NCBI GenBank assembly: GCA_020310875.1
Contig: CM035413.1
Coordinates: 183,313,118 to 183,377,117 of the forward strand
Direction of reading: 5' to 3'
Length of the DNA stretch: 64,000 nucleotides
From: Ceratopteris richardii
Lineage: Eukaryota; Streptophyta; Polypodiopsida; Polypodiales; Pteridaceae
This document shows, one piece after another, positions 36,301-50,648 of the stretch; position 1 is the first letter of the stretch; each line of letters starts with the position of its first letter. The notes under the pieces are model-generated. The model was not told the origin of the DNA and ran no database searches. It saw nothing but the letters and a program-made list of their open reading frames with translations. Both the position numbers and the translations under genes were made by a program.

Positions 36301-38770
36301 GTGGATAACCTACGCCTTTGTGATCTTTGTTTTTTAATAGAAACTTTGTTTTTCCCAAAAGGCAGCTCTTTCTTGAATTTAGTTGTGCTAAGAGGCTTGA
36401 GGGGCTGATTTGTCTCCATAGGAGTATACTGAGGACGGTTATGGTCCTCATAGATCTGTGCATATTTGATCACCTCCTCAAATGTCTTAGGCGCATTCCT
36501 TCTGACTTCCCTCTTTATGGCTTTGTCCAAGCCCCTAACAAACCCTCTGGTCTTCTAAAAAGCATCTAAGCCCTTAAGTTTCAGGATGATCTCTCTATAG
36601 TGGGATAGATAGACTGAAAGAGGCCTACCTCTCTGAGTAATCCTATCCCACTCATCCCAATTCCTCTCCTCCTCGTTCTCAAGAAGAAACTCTTTTAGAA
36701 AAAGAGTCTCAAACTGAGTCCAGTCAGTAGGGATAGAATTCGCCTCCTTAAGACTCATCCACCACCTGTAAGCACGCGGGCCGAGGGAAAGACTCGCCTC
36801 TAGCACACGATACTCTAGTGGGGTGCCCTTCAATTGATGCAAATCATGCCACTTTTGTAAAAAAGTGTAGATTGCATCCTTGTTCCTGTCTCGGTCATCC
36901 CCCGTAAAGGTAGGTGGCTTCAAGTCTTTCAGGAGGGGAGCTTCCCTAGAGCTCTCTCCTTTGTGTTTACTAGGAAGATAATCCTCTTTCCTAGTAATGT
37001 CTAGAGGAATAGGAGGAGTCTCTCTTTCCTTCCTAACTAGGAATAGTCTCAAGTGAGATCATTGGAGACTTAAGCTATTGTATAAGAGATGTGATGCTAC
37101 CAAGATCTTTCTCTAATTTAAGGGTTTGCTCTTTCAAATCTATGAATTGGTCACGAGTGACAAATTCATCTATAAGTTCTTCATAAGTGTATTCTTCCTG
37201 TGAAGGCTCTTTCGCTTCTAAGTTCTCTTCTATTTCTTGCCCTACTTCTACTTCTTCCATTCTAGAATCAGGGTCCTCTATTTGCTCTTTAGATGGAGAA
37301 GTGGTTTCAACTACTTGTTTGCCTTTAGTTTCCATGTTTAAGTTCCCTTCCCCTGTTTGCTAACTAGAGTGTATGAAAATGAATGAAAGTAAAGCTCAAA
37401 TATGCAAGAAGAAGAGAAATATATCACAAGAGCACTTCCCTATTACAAAGTAGAGCTGCGAAAGCGAAATCCAAGTGGTCCTTGAAGCTTCAAGCCGCTG
37501 ATTTTGAATTCTCGCCAGGCCCAAATGAAAATTGGAAATGTCCGGTTGGTCCGGGGAGGTTCTAAACACCAAAAACCATCCAAAACAACTCCAAAAGCAT
37601 GTGGGAATAGCCCCGACCAGGCAAACTGAGTGAAACTGAGCAACTTCAAAGATTCGATAATCCTCACGAGTCCAAAAATGGCAGCCCAGCACCTGTACTT
37701 CAAGAATTTGAGACTATCCCAAGTGAAAAAAGTGAATTTGGACTCTGGATAACGAAAAACTAGGCCCGGGAGTGGCTGCCTAGTTCCTGTTGAAGTGCTG
37801 CAGAGAGATTTTGATGGGGCAAATCTCGTCCAAATCCAACACCAATGGTTTCAGAGCGAGCCAAGCTTAGGAGCATAGCTTCAAAACGTGACCAAGATTT
37901 TTGAAATCTGATATCGTATGAGGAAGCTATGGTATGGAGAATGGATGGGAAGTGAAAAAATTCATCTTTGAGAATGTATGTCACCGATGGGAAGTGAAAA
38001 ACTCATCTTCATGAATGGATGACTTTGTGAAGCTCAAAACTGAGGAACCAAAGCTTTTTTGAAACTACCCAAAGCCCATATCCCATAACCATAGCCCATA
38101 TTACATGTATTCATCACTATTCTTCAAGATCTATATCCAATCCATGGATTTTATTCCCCACAAATCCAAGAAAAAACTCGAATTTTCTCCAAGTGCAGTT
38201 TGAACTCTCTATACCTTCGAAAAAAGGTGAAAATGTTTGCCGATTGAGCTCCTTATCCCATATGCGGGCGCGCACGCAGAGGAGTATAAGCATATAAGAG
38301 GGACTCCTAGAGGAGGGGAGGAGGGAGGAGCCCGTCGGCTGCTGCATACGTGCCCCTTTCGGTTGACTTGTTGACTGCTTGGCGCTTCCAAGTATGTGTT
38401 CGTGGGCCGTGCGTCGACTGCTAGTGGTTGTTGTCCCGATCGTCGTCTGGCTCTGATACCAATGTGGAGTTCTCCTTACGATACCCCTCACTTTTGGGGG
38501 GAGATAGGGGCTCAATACCCGAGAAGACTCTCTCTCTAATAGCTCTCTGAGCTCTGCGTGCGTACAGAGAGTGATGACCTTCGTTCCCACCCAGCCGCGT
38601 AGTCATTTCCAACATTCCTCTCTTCCCAATATAGGTCCATACTATGGACTCCTCATTTGAGTGCCACTTGGCACTCATATGAGTATCTTACTCTATATGA
38701 ATAAGAGGAGGGTCTCACCTCTAAGTCCTATTCATATAGGATACTCCATGTGACACATCTAATCCCAACA
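33315..38770 (-). mobile_element. Ty3/gypsy retrotransposon, 5' LTR to integrase, 3' end missing
   Basis: Minus strand. 5' LTR 38770-38463 (TGTTGGGATTAG...CTCCACA), primer site TGGTATCAGAGCCA at 38461-38448, and a leader of 1.1 kb. Gag region 37335-36150 ends in the zinc knuckle [14 protein letters not shown]. Then come aspartic protease ([11 protein letters not shown]; the usual DSGA is altered), reverse transcriptase ([46 protein letters not shown]), RNase H ([15 protein letters not shown]) and integrase (zinc finger HETPSAGHPGVNKT...CNKCQ; MDFIVGLPK; AEHPQSD). Sequence similarity stops just after the integrase core, so the C-terminal part and 3' LTR are absent. Broken at about four or five places in addition to the truncation. 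It interrupts the gene at 38.8-40.7 kb. Confidence 0.92.
38463..38770 (-). repeat. 5' LTR of the 33.3-38.8 kb gypsy element
   Basis: Plus-strand text starts TGTGGAGTTC and ends AATCCCAACA. The tRNA-Met type primer site lies directly inside. No partner LTR exists in the window. Confidence 0.85.
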
Positions 38771-38774
38771 TAGT

Positions 38775-40702
38775 GGAATCCAGATTGCAGCACCTACCCA
38801 GTCACGAAAAAGTATGAAGTATTTTGACAATGCTTTGTATGATGAGGTGCTTGGATACTCTGCTTGGACTTCACTCTAAGAGAAGTATCTTAGCCTCTTC
38901 ATCGTTACCTCCTGAATCTTCATATATACTTTGTGACTGCATTCCCAAATATGGGTAAAAGCTAGCGAGTTCACTAATGAGAAACACAAAACAAAGAAGA
39001 TTTTAGAAACTCTTACTTACTTATTGAGCTCAGTGACCATCTCTTCAAGAATTAAAACCTTGGAAATTTCTCTTGATAATGTTGATATTAACAAGGTATC
39101 ACCCTTGATCCCTTGTAGAGCAATCCATGGTGTCACCTTCATATCCTCAACAGCCTCTTCAATGCAAAGGTCAAGTTTCTTTCCTTTTCCCTTTACATCC
39201 ACCTGAAGATGTCGCCTTGATTTCATCTATTTTTGGCCATTAATCTCCTTATTTTCCCACATTGTAAAAATCTTGTCCTGGAGATCCCATATTTCACTTG
39301 TTTTGAATGCTAGTTGAAACCAAGGGTTGAATTGCCGTAAGGCATCTGATTTTAGATTCTCATTGACAGCAATCCTCACCTCAATAAGACATTGCTTCCT
39401 CAGATTAGGATGTACTCTCCCAGCATCTTTCCTTAGAGAATCTTCATAATCATGGTAGAAGAAGAAAATTTGCTAAATGGATGACATTTTTTGCCTATAG
39501 TCATTGTCGTTATTATGGGCCCAAGCCAAGACCTTGGCCACTTCAGTAGTAATTCCTACATATATCTTGCACTCTGCATACCTAAAGAAGAATGTTGTGG
39601 GGTGCTCCTTCACCAGCTATCTACGGGCCTCTATAGAGTGTGATCCACCGATCACATATTACATGTAATCCTAAAAAAACGCCTCATTGAAATCTTCCAT
39701 AGAGCTGCATTCATTTGGGTCCACCATCACCAGAAAAGGAACTATAGTTGCATGAGGATTGATCTTCATCTTTTTCTTTAGCTTCTGCACATGTAGATTA
39801 AGTGGCTCCCTTACCTCAAGGGTTCTCCTCCGTATGACGATAAATTGGTGGTCTGTGGATAATATTAATGGGAAAGTGGAATATCTACCCTTTTCGAACA
39901 AGTTTTCTCTTAGCAATGTCTTATATCATCTTGTTTGTTCAGTACCCAAGATCCCAGATGCATGTTCTCCACTAGGTGCAATGATAACATTTTCTGAGTA
40001 CGAACTTGACTTAGTGGATGCTTCATTTGCAGTTTTCTTCAACTTTTTGAGTGGTTTCTTCTGAACACACTGCTTAAACTTTGCCTTTATTGGGGTTGTC
40101 TTCTTTTGTTGTGTTGGCATTATGTTCCCTTCAATCCAAGGCATTAAATCCCTAATAAGATTGTGAGAGTCCTTGCAAATATTTGCAAGGCTTATAGATT
40201 GCATTCTATAAGCCTTTAGATGTCTCCATTAGGAACAGAAGGTTGTCTGAATCTTCATCCTCATAATCTACTTTGAACACCAAGCCATACTGAAAAGCCT
40301 TTGTTGTCATGAGCTTTCCCCTCCCATAGGATCCTACAAACACCAAAAGAGTAGTGTTCTTCTCTTCAATGTATCGAAGACACCACTCTAGATCTGTCAT
40401 GTCTCAAAGTGGTTGATCTTTCATATGAACCTCAATTTCCTTCAACCTCTCCTTCCTCATTGAATTATCATCAATAAGTTTATATTGCTATGTCAGCCAG
40501 ATAAAATGGCAATTGGATTTCTTGCCCTCTCACAGGATAATGAAGCCATGCTTTTCTTTCCTTTCATGGGGTGACCCATGCTCCTATCACGAGGTTGTTC
40601 TCCTGTGCTCACAGTCACCTTAAGCTTCTTGATAGTATTTTCCACTCTTTCCTGAGTCCCTGAAATGTGAAAAAATGTTGGTTCTCTCTCTATGAATTTC
40701 AT
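38775..40702 (-). pseudogene. Unknown spliced gene with a GG-x-H-x3-A motif, interrupted by a gypsy element
   Basis: Read on the minus strand, several stretches of one gene are visible: MTDLEWCLRYIEEKNTTLLV (40400-40206), a Lys-rich basic part (40204-39926), then a longer domain from about 39916 (GRYSTFPLILSTDHQFIVIR, ATIVPFLVMVDPNECSSMED), YVIGGSHSIEARR (near 39660), CKIYVGITTEVAKVLAWAHN, and on to MKSRRHLQVDVKGKGKKLDL and EEMVTELNK. A donor GTAAGT follows near 39020, then a further exon (EYPSTSSYKALSKYFILFRD) that runs into the gypsy LTR. In-frame stops at 39926, about 39671, 39662 and 39626 fit CGA or CAG/CAA codons changed by C-to-T. The GGSHSIEA motif and following AWAHNNDND recall ParB/sulfiredoxin-type folds. 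That is a guess; I do not recognise the family. Confidence 0.5.
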
Positions 40703-40705
40703 TGA

Positions 40706-41296
40706 TCAGTTGCAAGTCGATGCCAAGCATCAACTTTAAGGTGCAAGTCAATGTGTGGCATCGACTTTGTGATGCACGTCGATGCCTCACATCCACTTGT
40801 AGCACAAAGTAGATGCCAAGCATCAAATTGCAGCACAAAGTCGATGCCACACATCCACTTGCACCTTAAAGTCAATGTCTGGCATTGACCTCCAAGCCAA
40901 AGTCGATGCGTGGCATCGACCTGCACCTCAAAGTCGATGCTTGGCATTGACTTGTAGCTGAAAGTGGATGCCTGGCATTAGCTTGTATATGACTAGATAG
41001 CTCATGCATATCAATGGAAAGTCGATGCCAAGCATCGATTTGCACCTGGGAGTCGATGCCACACATCGACTTGCTCCTCCAAGTCAATGCTAGGCATCGA
41101 ATTTGTAGTGCAGGTCGATGCCAGACATGAACTTTGATAGACAAGTCGATGCCATGCATTGATTTGCACCTGCAAGTCGATGCCAAGCGTCGACTTGCAT
41201 CTCCAAGTTGATGCCAGGCATCAACTTGCACCTCCAAGTTGATGCCTAGCATCAACTTGCAGCTCTAGGTTGATGCCTTGCATTCACTTGCAAGCA
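40706..41296. repeat. 31-bp minisatellite with a palindromic core, about 19 units
   Basis: Units such as TGCACCTCCAAGTTGATGCC + AGGCATCAACT repeat with a 31-bp period. Each unit contains an imperfect palindrome GTCGATGCC(A/T)GGCATCGAC. Units vary mainly by C-to-T and G-to-A changes (TCGATG/TTGATG/TCAATG). It lies directly upstream of the unknown gene's first visible coding stretch. Reading frames through it are artefacts of the 31-bp period. Confidence 0.93.
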
Positions 41297-44525
<3,229 letters not shown>

Positions 44526-44938
44526 CTCCCACAAAGTTCTCATGTAGTTTTTGATGGATATTTGAAGGATCATTTTTCAACCAAACCCTGCAGTGTTATA
44601 TATCTTTGGAAAGCTCTCGACGAGTACTATCTAATGGTGCAATAATAATTTTGAAATCTTGGATCAATTTTGACCACACCCCAAAAACCCCCACAACTCA
44701 CCCCCTGTTCCCACCCACAACCTCCCACACCCCCCATAATCTCCCTCAACTCCCCACAACTCACCTCCCACACCGCCCACTTAATATGTAAGGATCAAAA
44801 GCTACTACAAAAATTAGGTGAAGGATGAGCTTCTCAGGGTCATTCAAATATCACGGGCGGCACAAAATGAGGATCTCAGCTTGCATTCAAAAGTGACAGT
44901 AAAAGTGTAAGTGGTAAAAGTGAAAGTGGAGAAATGAC
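44526..44938. other. Spacer with degenerate C-rich tail
   Basis: About 150 bases of ordinary sequence, then another short CCCACAACTC/CCTCCCACACC stretch (about 44680-44780), a thin outlier of the minisatellite. No gene. Confidence 0.5.
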
Positions 44939-46950
44939 TGTTGCCGCCAACCATTCATGAGGATTGCCTATTTTTGAGGATCCAATTCAAGATTGGTGGC
45001 ATATTTGATCTACCCCTCCAATTTTGGGCAATCAATCGGCGCATGATCAGTGGACGTGAGGAATCGGCAAGGCCCTCTTGGCCTATTGCAGCCTATAAAA
45101 GCAATGGACTTATGTTCATTTGGGATACATTCAGATACACACATATACTTACATGCGTACAAGGGTCCTCTCTTTGCACTCTGTGGTTACAAGCCTACTG
45201 TAGGAAGTCACTCTGTGGTGCGGATACAGAGCGTGGGCTTCCCAGTGGAGGGCTAATAGCACTATAGTGTGAAGAGAGTGGCCTGGCTTTGTCTTTCAGT
45301 GTGAGTCAGTGGTATTTTTATGCTCTTTTCTTTAGAGCAATTCTTCAAACTTTCTATTGATTAGTGCTAATCTGCATCTAGCTGTGTCCATTATAGGGAT
45401 TGGATGAATCCCTTGTATTGATGTTGTTTAGTTCTGGAGTGGCATGTTAGCCTAGAGCATGAACTTTTGAGCATCTCTTTGGCCTATGTTGTAATCATCT
45501 GATTCGAACTAAGGAGTGGATGGTCTTCCATTATTGTCATTTTGTCATTAATATTTTCTTGAGTATTCACAACTCTGTGCAATCATTGATATCTGCGTGC
45601 TCAGAGAAGTATTAAAGGGTATATTTCCCTAAGGAGAACCTCCCTTGAGTAGGTGAAGTACTGGAATGCTTGCTGCATGTTCCTATTAAAAGTAGATACC
45701 CCAGTACCTCCTCTACAGTTTGGCACGCCCGGTGGGACACTTGCATTTTTGTGAGAGGCCCTGAGGATAGTAAATAGTCCTCCTTTTTAGTATTTTTGCC
45801 CTATTGCATTTGCAAGTAGGTACGTGACCCATACACGAGCAGATAAGGAGCCTCTTCCTATACGAAGGAGCCTTAACAAGACAGCTATATCTTCGACTAG
45901 TGAACCTACCTCCCCTCTACCCTCTTTGAATTTATCTATTGATTTTCGTGCGACACCACTGTCAAAGGGAAGCATAGGGGAACATTAAACTTCTCCTTAG
46001 ATACGTCAGAAGAAACACCAATGCAAATGGAGTATCTCTCTCATTTACTCTCGAGACTCAATATTAAGTTCCCTACCTTCAAGGGACAAGTTTATGAGGA
46101 TGTTGATGATCATGTGAGGAGGTTCATCTCCTTATGTTGTGGACGAGGTCTACAGAATAGAGAGGATGCAATGCTGGTACTCTTCCCATCCACATTGGAA
46201 GGCCTTGCTGACAAATGGTACAATCAATATGCAGATGGCCATTTTGCTACGTGGAAGGCTTTGAAAACGGTGTTCTCACAGACATTTCGACCAAGTGACT
46301 CCTCCAAAAGAGCTCTAGATCAGCTAGAGAACTTAAGGCTGAGACCAGGTGAATCCTTCCATGGACTTCACACTAGGACAAAAGCACTTATTGCACGTCT
46401 TCCACATGCTCCAGGTGATTTCTTGGTTAAAAAATGGATAGAAAAAGCTCTACCCAGGTCATCTCAGCAGAAGCTCCGTGAGTCTCTTAGATTGGATGCA
46501 ACCCTTAATGATTTTGTTGCAGTAGCGTCACGCATTGAAGAAGCTAGGCAACATTTTGAAGGAGATACACAACCGAATTATGCTGCAGAACTAGACCCTA
46601 TTGGGCAACTGAGGAAGGAACTGGAGGCATTGAGTATGCAACAAAATCAACAAGAAGAGAAGGTCTTGCCACCATTGCGTCGCACTGATAATGAAGTAGC
46701 CCAACTTCGCCGTGAGTTAGAAGATTTGCGAACCACTCAAGATATAAGAAGGCAGATTTGGTGTACAATATGTAACAACAATGGACAATTCAATGCTAAT
46801 TTCCCTAACAAGGTAAGCTGTCAATTTTGTGGAAAGGATGGTCATGAAGTTAGAGACTGTTACTACCTCAAGGGTACACAGCAACGAGGTAACCCTCAAG
46901 CTTTGGATTCATATTATGCTAGTACTTCAAATGCACCTAATAGAGAGGAA
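44939..46950 (+). mobile_element. 5' end of a Ty3/gypsy element: LTR, primer site and gag
   Basis: 5' LTR 44939-45717 (TGTTGCCGCC...CTCTACA) with a TATA box CCTATAAAAG at about 45093. Primer site TTGGCACGCCCGGTGGGAC at 45720-45738. Gag is open from 46021 to about 46930: capsid-like region (FPTFKGQVYEDVDDHVRRFI, WKALKTVFSQTFRPSD, KWIEKALPRSSQQKL), then a Gln/Glu-rich stretch and a zinc knuckle CQFCGKDGHEVRDC. Protease and later parts are absent: the sequence passes tail-to-tail into the minus-strand gypsy near 46.95 kb. Truncated fossil; the visible gag looks whole. Confidence 0.9.
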
Positions 46951-48075
46951 AATCGTACGACAAAGCGGGGGTGCGAAGTACACGTAATTTAGCCACTTCT
47001 CACATCCTTTAATCGTCAGCACTGTTTGTGTGTACTCCGGCCATGATCTCCTTCGAAATACAGGGCAATAACATGGATTATATTTGATGTACAATGGCAT
47101 GTTGTTCCATGTTCTTACCATTTCCGGGTAGGTTTCGAGCAGCCGAATTCTCCACGTTGGTTGGCGAATATGTCCTTGCTTGGCACTCTCTGGGATGTCA
47201 TCAGGGGCAAATTGGGTGGCAGAGGTGGGTTCCCTTGAGGTGTGGCGCTTGATCTCCGCATTATAATCCGCCATTAGCACGCAAAAAGGCACATACAGAT
47301 CATCCGATGGGCCGATCCACCTATGGTGTGAGAGATTCTGAAAATAATCGGATTTTATTACCACCTCTTCCAATTTTGACATCAATGCGATTTGGACTGC
47401 CACCCTGTCATCATGCGTCGTGGCTACTTTCTCTAACTTTTGCATCCATTCAGGTGCCTCAATTTCAATTGTGTCCATGCCTTGTTCTGTGCGCTTACCT
47501 CCGGGTGTTGGCATCGGGACATAGGGATCCTCGAATGTTTCTTCTACTTCAATTGGCACCAGATCGTCAGGTTCGGGCTCTACCAGAGGGGAGGGCTGAC
47601 GCTCATATTGCATGACCTTGCTGCGTAATTCCTCGAGTTCTGCCCGGAGTTTAGTGACCTCTTCAGCTGTATCTTCTGCGGTATTGCTTTGGCTGAGTTC
47701 TGTCTGTCGGGTGGCCAACTGTCTTCGTAACTCATCTCTCTCTTTTTCTAAAGCGGCATGGGCCTCCATTAGATCTGCATGAGTTTCTAACACCACCTTC
47801 ATATTCTCAGAGGGAATGGCCTTGAATCGCTCTGGGTCAATTTCCTGTGGGGAACCCTCCATGGCCGCCTCTAGATTTTCTTCGTTCTGTTTCTGTAATC
47901 TTTTATTCTCCTCTAGCGCTGTAGACATATGCTTGCGGAGGAGGCCCAAGTTCCGTCGAAGTTTCAGGTTTTCCGTGATCTGAGAATGTAGCAGCTCGTC
48001 CATGTGTCGTCGTTCTTCATCATCTGCTTGGGGTGGGTTGGCTTCTAATTGTGCGTATTGCTCCTGTAATGTCAC
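46935..48075 (-). CDS. Coiled-coil reading frame at the 3' end of the giant gypsy element (about 380 residues)
   Basis: Its first 170 residues are heptad-rich (LRRNLGLLRKHMSTALEENK, LEKERDELRRQLATRQTELS, LRAELEELRSKVMQYERQ). A mixed domain follows (EWMQKLEKVATTHDDRVAVQ, HHRWIGPSDDLYVPFCVLMA, TWRIRLLETYPEMVRTWNNM). It lies directly after the 786-residue frame and belongs to the same region of the element. The end coincides with the junction to the plus-strand gypsy, so the true C-terminus may be missing. Confidence 0.55.
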
Positions 48076-48081
48076 GTGCTG

Positions 48082-50442
48082 CTATTGTAGTAGCTGCTTC
48101 TGCTCTTCAAGATCCCTACATCGTGCTTGGAGATCTTCATGGCTTCGGAAGAGCCTTGTATGTTGGTTGTCAAGGTGTTGGTAGTGTTGTTGAAGTTGGG
48201 ACATGCATTGATACATATTATTACATACATTATTAAAAGGAATGGTGGGAGAAATGGTGTTGAATGCAGCGGGGAAGGGAAAGGAAAAGGGAATTGTGGA
48301 TGCAGTGCTGGAGAAGGGTGAGGGGGGAGGTGGGGGAATGGGAGATTGTGGGTAAATGGGGGGTGGGAGAGGTGCAGATGTGGGTGATACCTCCATGGAT
48401 TCAAAAGTGGAGGCAGTGATGGGAGTGACTGTGAACATGGGGATTGTGGTGGCGGTGATAGTTGTGAACGTGTATAGAGGTGTGTGTAATTGTGAACTCC
48501 TAGGAAGTGTGATGGAAGTAGTGGGGTTTACCGTGGCTGTGGTTAGACTTATGTGTTCAGTGGAAATAGAGTATGTGGGTTGACTGATGGTTTGTGCGTC
48601 GGTGTGTGTAGTGGGTTCAGAGGTGGTGACAGTGGAGGTTACAGTGGTAGAGGGAGGTGAGTGAGGTGGATGTGGGGGAGAAGGTGGCAAGGGAGGTGAT
48701 GGGGGTGCACTCGATGTGTGGGCTCCCTCGATGTCGTGAACTGTGTGTGCTGTGCCAGTGGTTGTGGGGGTGCCTTGTGGTCCTGATCCTAATACATTCA
48801 TTCGTTTTCCCGTTCGTGGGGGGCGTCTTCCATATCTTCTCTCTGTCCTTCGTGATTGCGCTAGTGCGGTGTGCACCGTTTCCGGTACTCCCAAAGCATC
48901 TGATATCATTTCCAAGGTGGCACGGTATTGCTCGTCCACACCTTCCTCCTCCAGAATCTGGTTCATGAGAGCTTTACCTGCAGCTAATGAGAGCCTGTGT
49001 TTCTCTTGAACTCGGTTCATTGTATCGTAAAGCTTCTTTAATGCGCTAGTATAGGCGGGGGCACCTTCCAGTACTTGTAGGGCTTCTTGATCATACTCTT
49101 GTTCTTCTGCTTCTGATTGTCCACCCTGTGCCTCCTCATGAGCTTCTTCTTCATCGTCCACATTGACTACGTCCGGTTGGCTGGGCTGGGCTTGGTCTGG
49201 GGCAGTTTGCTGTCCACCGGCTTGCTCTTCTTCAACTTCCGCATTTACAGCATCTATGAGTCTTGCAACTTCTTCGTCCGTTAGATCCTCCAGAGTGAAT
49301 CCATGCGGGAATTCCAGATCAGTCGGTACTGGTGGGAACACAAGATTAGGGCCATCTGTGCTGTGCCTGGGTAACCTGATAGTAAATGGTTGCACTCGTC
49401 GGGGAAGTCTTGGGGTTGTCTCAGGCGTCAAGGTTGCACCGCAAGCTTGTGCACAAGGCATCTGGACGGCGCCTCTCATCTTCTTTGAGGGAGGCCCTAC
49501 AGCTGACAATCTGCGTTGAAATTCCTGTGCTCTGGACCAGATCAGAGCCCTCTGCACCGGTACATCATATGCGAGACATCTGTATACAATTCTTGTGAGT
49601 GCACAGCAACCATACAACACAGATTTTTGCTTCTTATACCATCTCTGATGAGCCATATGAATCTGGTCGATAATCCAGTGGGGCATATTGATGGTCAACT
49701 CAAAAGCATCCGCCAGGTAGAGGCTAAACCAGATTTTTTTGGGAGGCATTGTGAACCTCTCCTGCGCGGGGAAGGCGAAATGTTGCATGACCATGCGTAA
49801 GTGGATGGCGATCGTGGGTGTCATTGCAACCATGTCCTTCAACTTCGTCAGGTTCCTGTTCTTCATATTGTCTGGAACCATAGTCTCTTTCTCTGTTGGA
49901 ATGTGCATACCCGTCATGTCGAGTGCTTCTCTTACCAGGTTGATAGTCAAGTGGAAACGCTTCAGCTCGTTGCCCCTGGTGAGTGATGGGAGCACAAAGG
50001 AGCTGTATCCTTTCTTGTCTTTGCTGGGGGTGAGGGTACTAATCAGATATGAGCATCTTAGGAAATCTGGCTTTGGTAGTTGGAACTTGAAGTAGTCATA
50101 AAGCCCAGCCTTCTTCCATATCGGCTTCAGTCCTTCGTTGTTCTGTAGCTTTTCAAACTCCCTGGTAAAGAAATGGTATCTGCCCCAACGTCCATTGAAT
50201 TCTACCTCGGACTCCCACATATATGTGCCTTCACCCAGAGGGCCAGCAACGTCACTGAACCAGTGTGAGGTTTTGCCCACCGGCATGGTATGACCCTGTG
50301 GAGGATTCTGAACTGGTATGGCATGTAATGCCCGTAATGCCGCTGGTCTTTCCTTTAATTCGTCCTCGACCGGAAGGCTTTCGATGTCCACCACTTGGGG
50401 GCTGGTGCCTGCCTGGGAGCTAGTTCCTATTGTATCTGCCAT
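48082..50442 (-). CDS. Large 3' reading frame of the giant gypsy element (786 residues): globular N-terminus, Pro/Thr-rich centre, coiled coil
   Basis: Residues about 60-300 look globular (MWESEVEFNGRWGRYHFFTR, WFSLYLADAFELTINMPHWI, QRWYKKQKSVLYGCCALTRI). They resemble, in character, the putative plant transposon-protein domains found in Athila/Tat 3' frames. An acidic region follows, then a mucin-like Pro/Ser/Thr stretch and a terminal Gln/Leu coiled coil. No signal peptide or membrane segment is obvious, so an envelope role is not supported. It is open throughout. Confidence 0.6.
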   Translation of the reverse strand: MADTIGTSSQAGTSPQVVDIESLPVEDELKERPAALRALHAIPVQNPPQGHTMPVGKTSHWFSDVAGPLGEGTYMWESEVEFNGRWGRYHFFTREFEKLQNNEGLKPIWKKAGLYDYFKFQLPKPDFLRCSYLISTLTPSKDKKGYSSFVLPSLTRGNELKRFHLTINLVREALDMTGMHIPTEKETMVPDNMKNRNLTKLKDMVAMTPTIAIHLRMVMQHFAFPAQERFTMPPKKIWFSLYLADAFELTINMPHWIIDQIHMAHQRWYKKQKSVLYGCCALTRIVYRCLAYDVPVQRALIWSRAQEFQRRLSAVGPPSKKMRGAVQMPCAQACGATLTPETTPRLPRRVQPFTIRLPRHSTDGPNLVFPPVPTDLEFPHGFTLEDLTDEEVARLIDAVNAEVEEEQAGGQQTAPDQAQPSQPDVVNVDDEEEAHEEAQGGQSEAEEQEYDQEALQVLEGAPAYTSALKKLYDTMNRVQEKHRLSLAAGKALMNQILEEEGVDEQYRATLEMISDALGVPETVHTALAQSRRTERRYGRRPPRTGKRMNVLGSGPQGTPTTTGTAHTVHDIEGAHTSSAPPSPPLPPSPPHPPHSPPSTTVTSTVTTSEPTTHTDAQTISQPTYSISTEHISLTTATVNPTTSITLPRSSQLHTPLYTFTTITATTIPMFTVTPITASTFESMEVSPTSAPLPPPIYPQSPIPPPPPSPFSSTASTIPFSFPFPAAFNTISPTIPFNNVCNNMYQCMSQLQQHYQHLDNQHTRLFRSHEDLQARCRDLEEQKQLLQ

Positions 50443-50648
50443 TTTACTTCTTGCTGTCTGTCTCTGTGAGAATATACAAACATGTGTTAATATTGTACCG
50501 GGCGAGGGAGGACCGTTGTTGTTCCCATCACAATATTAACATGAGGGTCGGGAGCGAATAATGGGTTAGTAAGTATTCGGTGCACGTGTGTGTAGTTAAT
50601 GCTTGGGTAGTCCTAGGAGACTAATGAAGTTAGTAAGTGGAGATGAAT

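Noticed and set aside
40620-41255. Overlapping minus-strand frames with repeated VDAWHRL/SMHGID words
   Set aside because: They follow the 31-bp period of the minisatellite in all three frames; not protein-coding.
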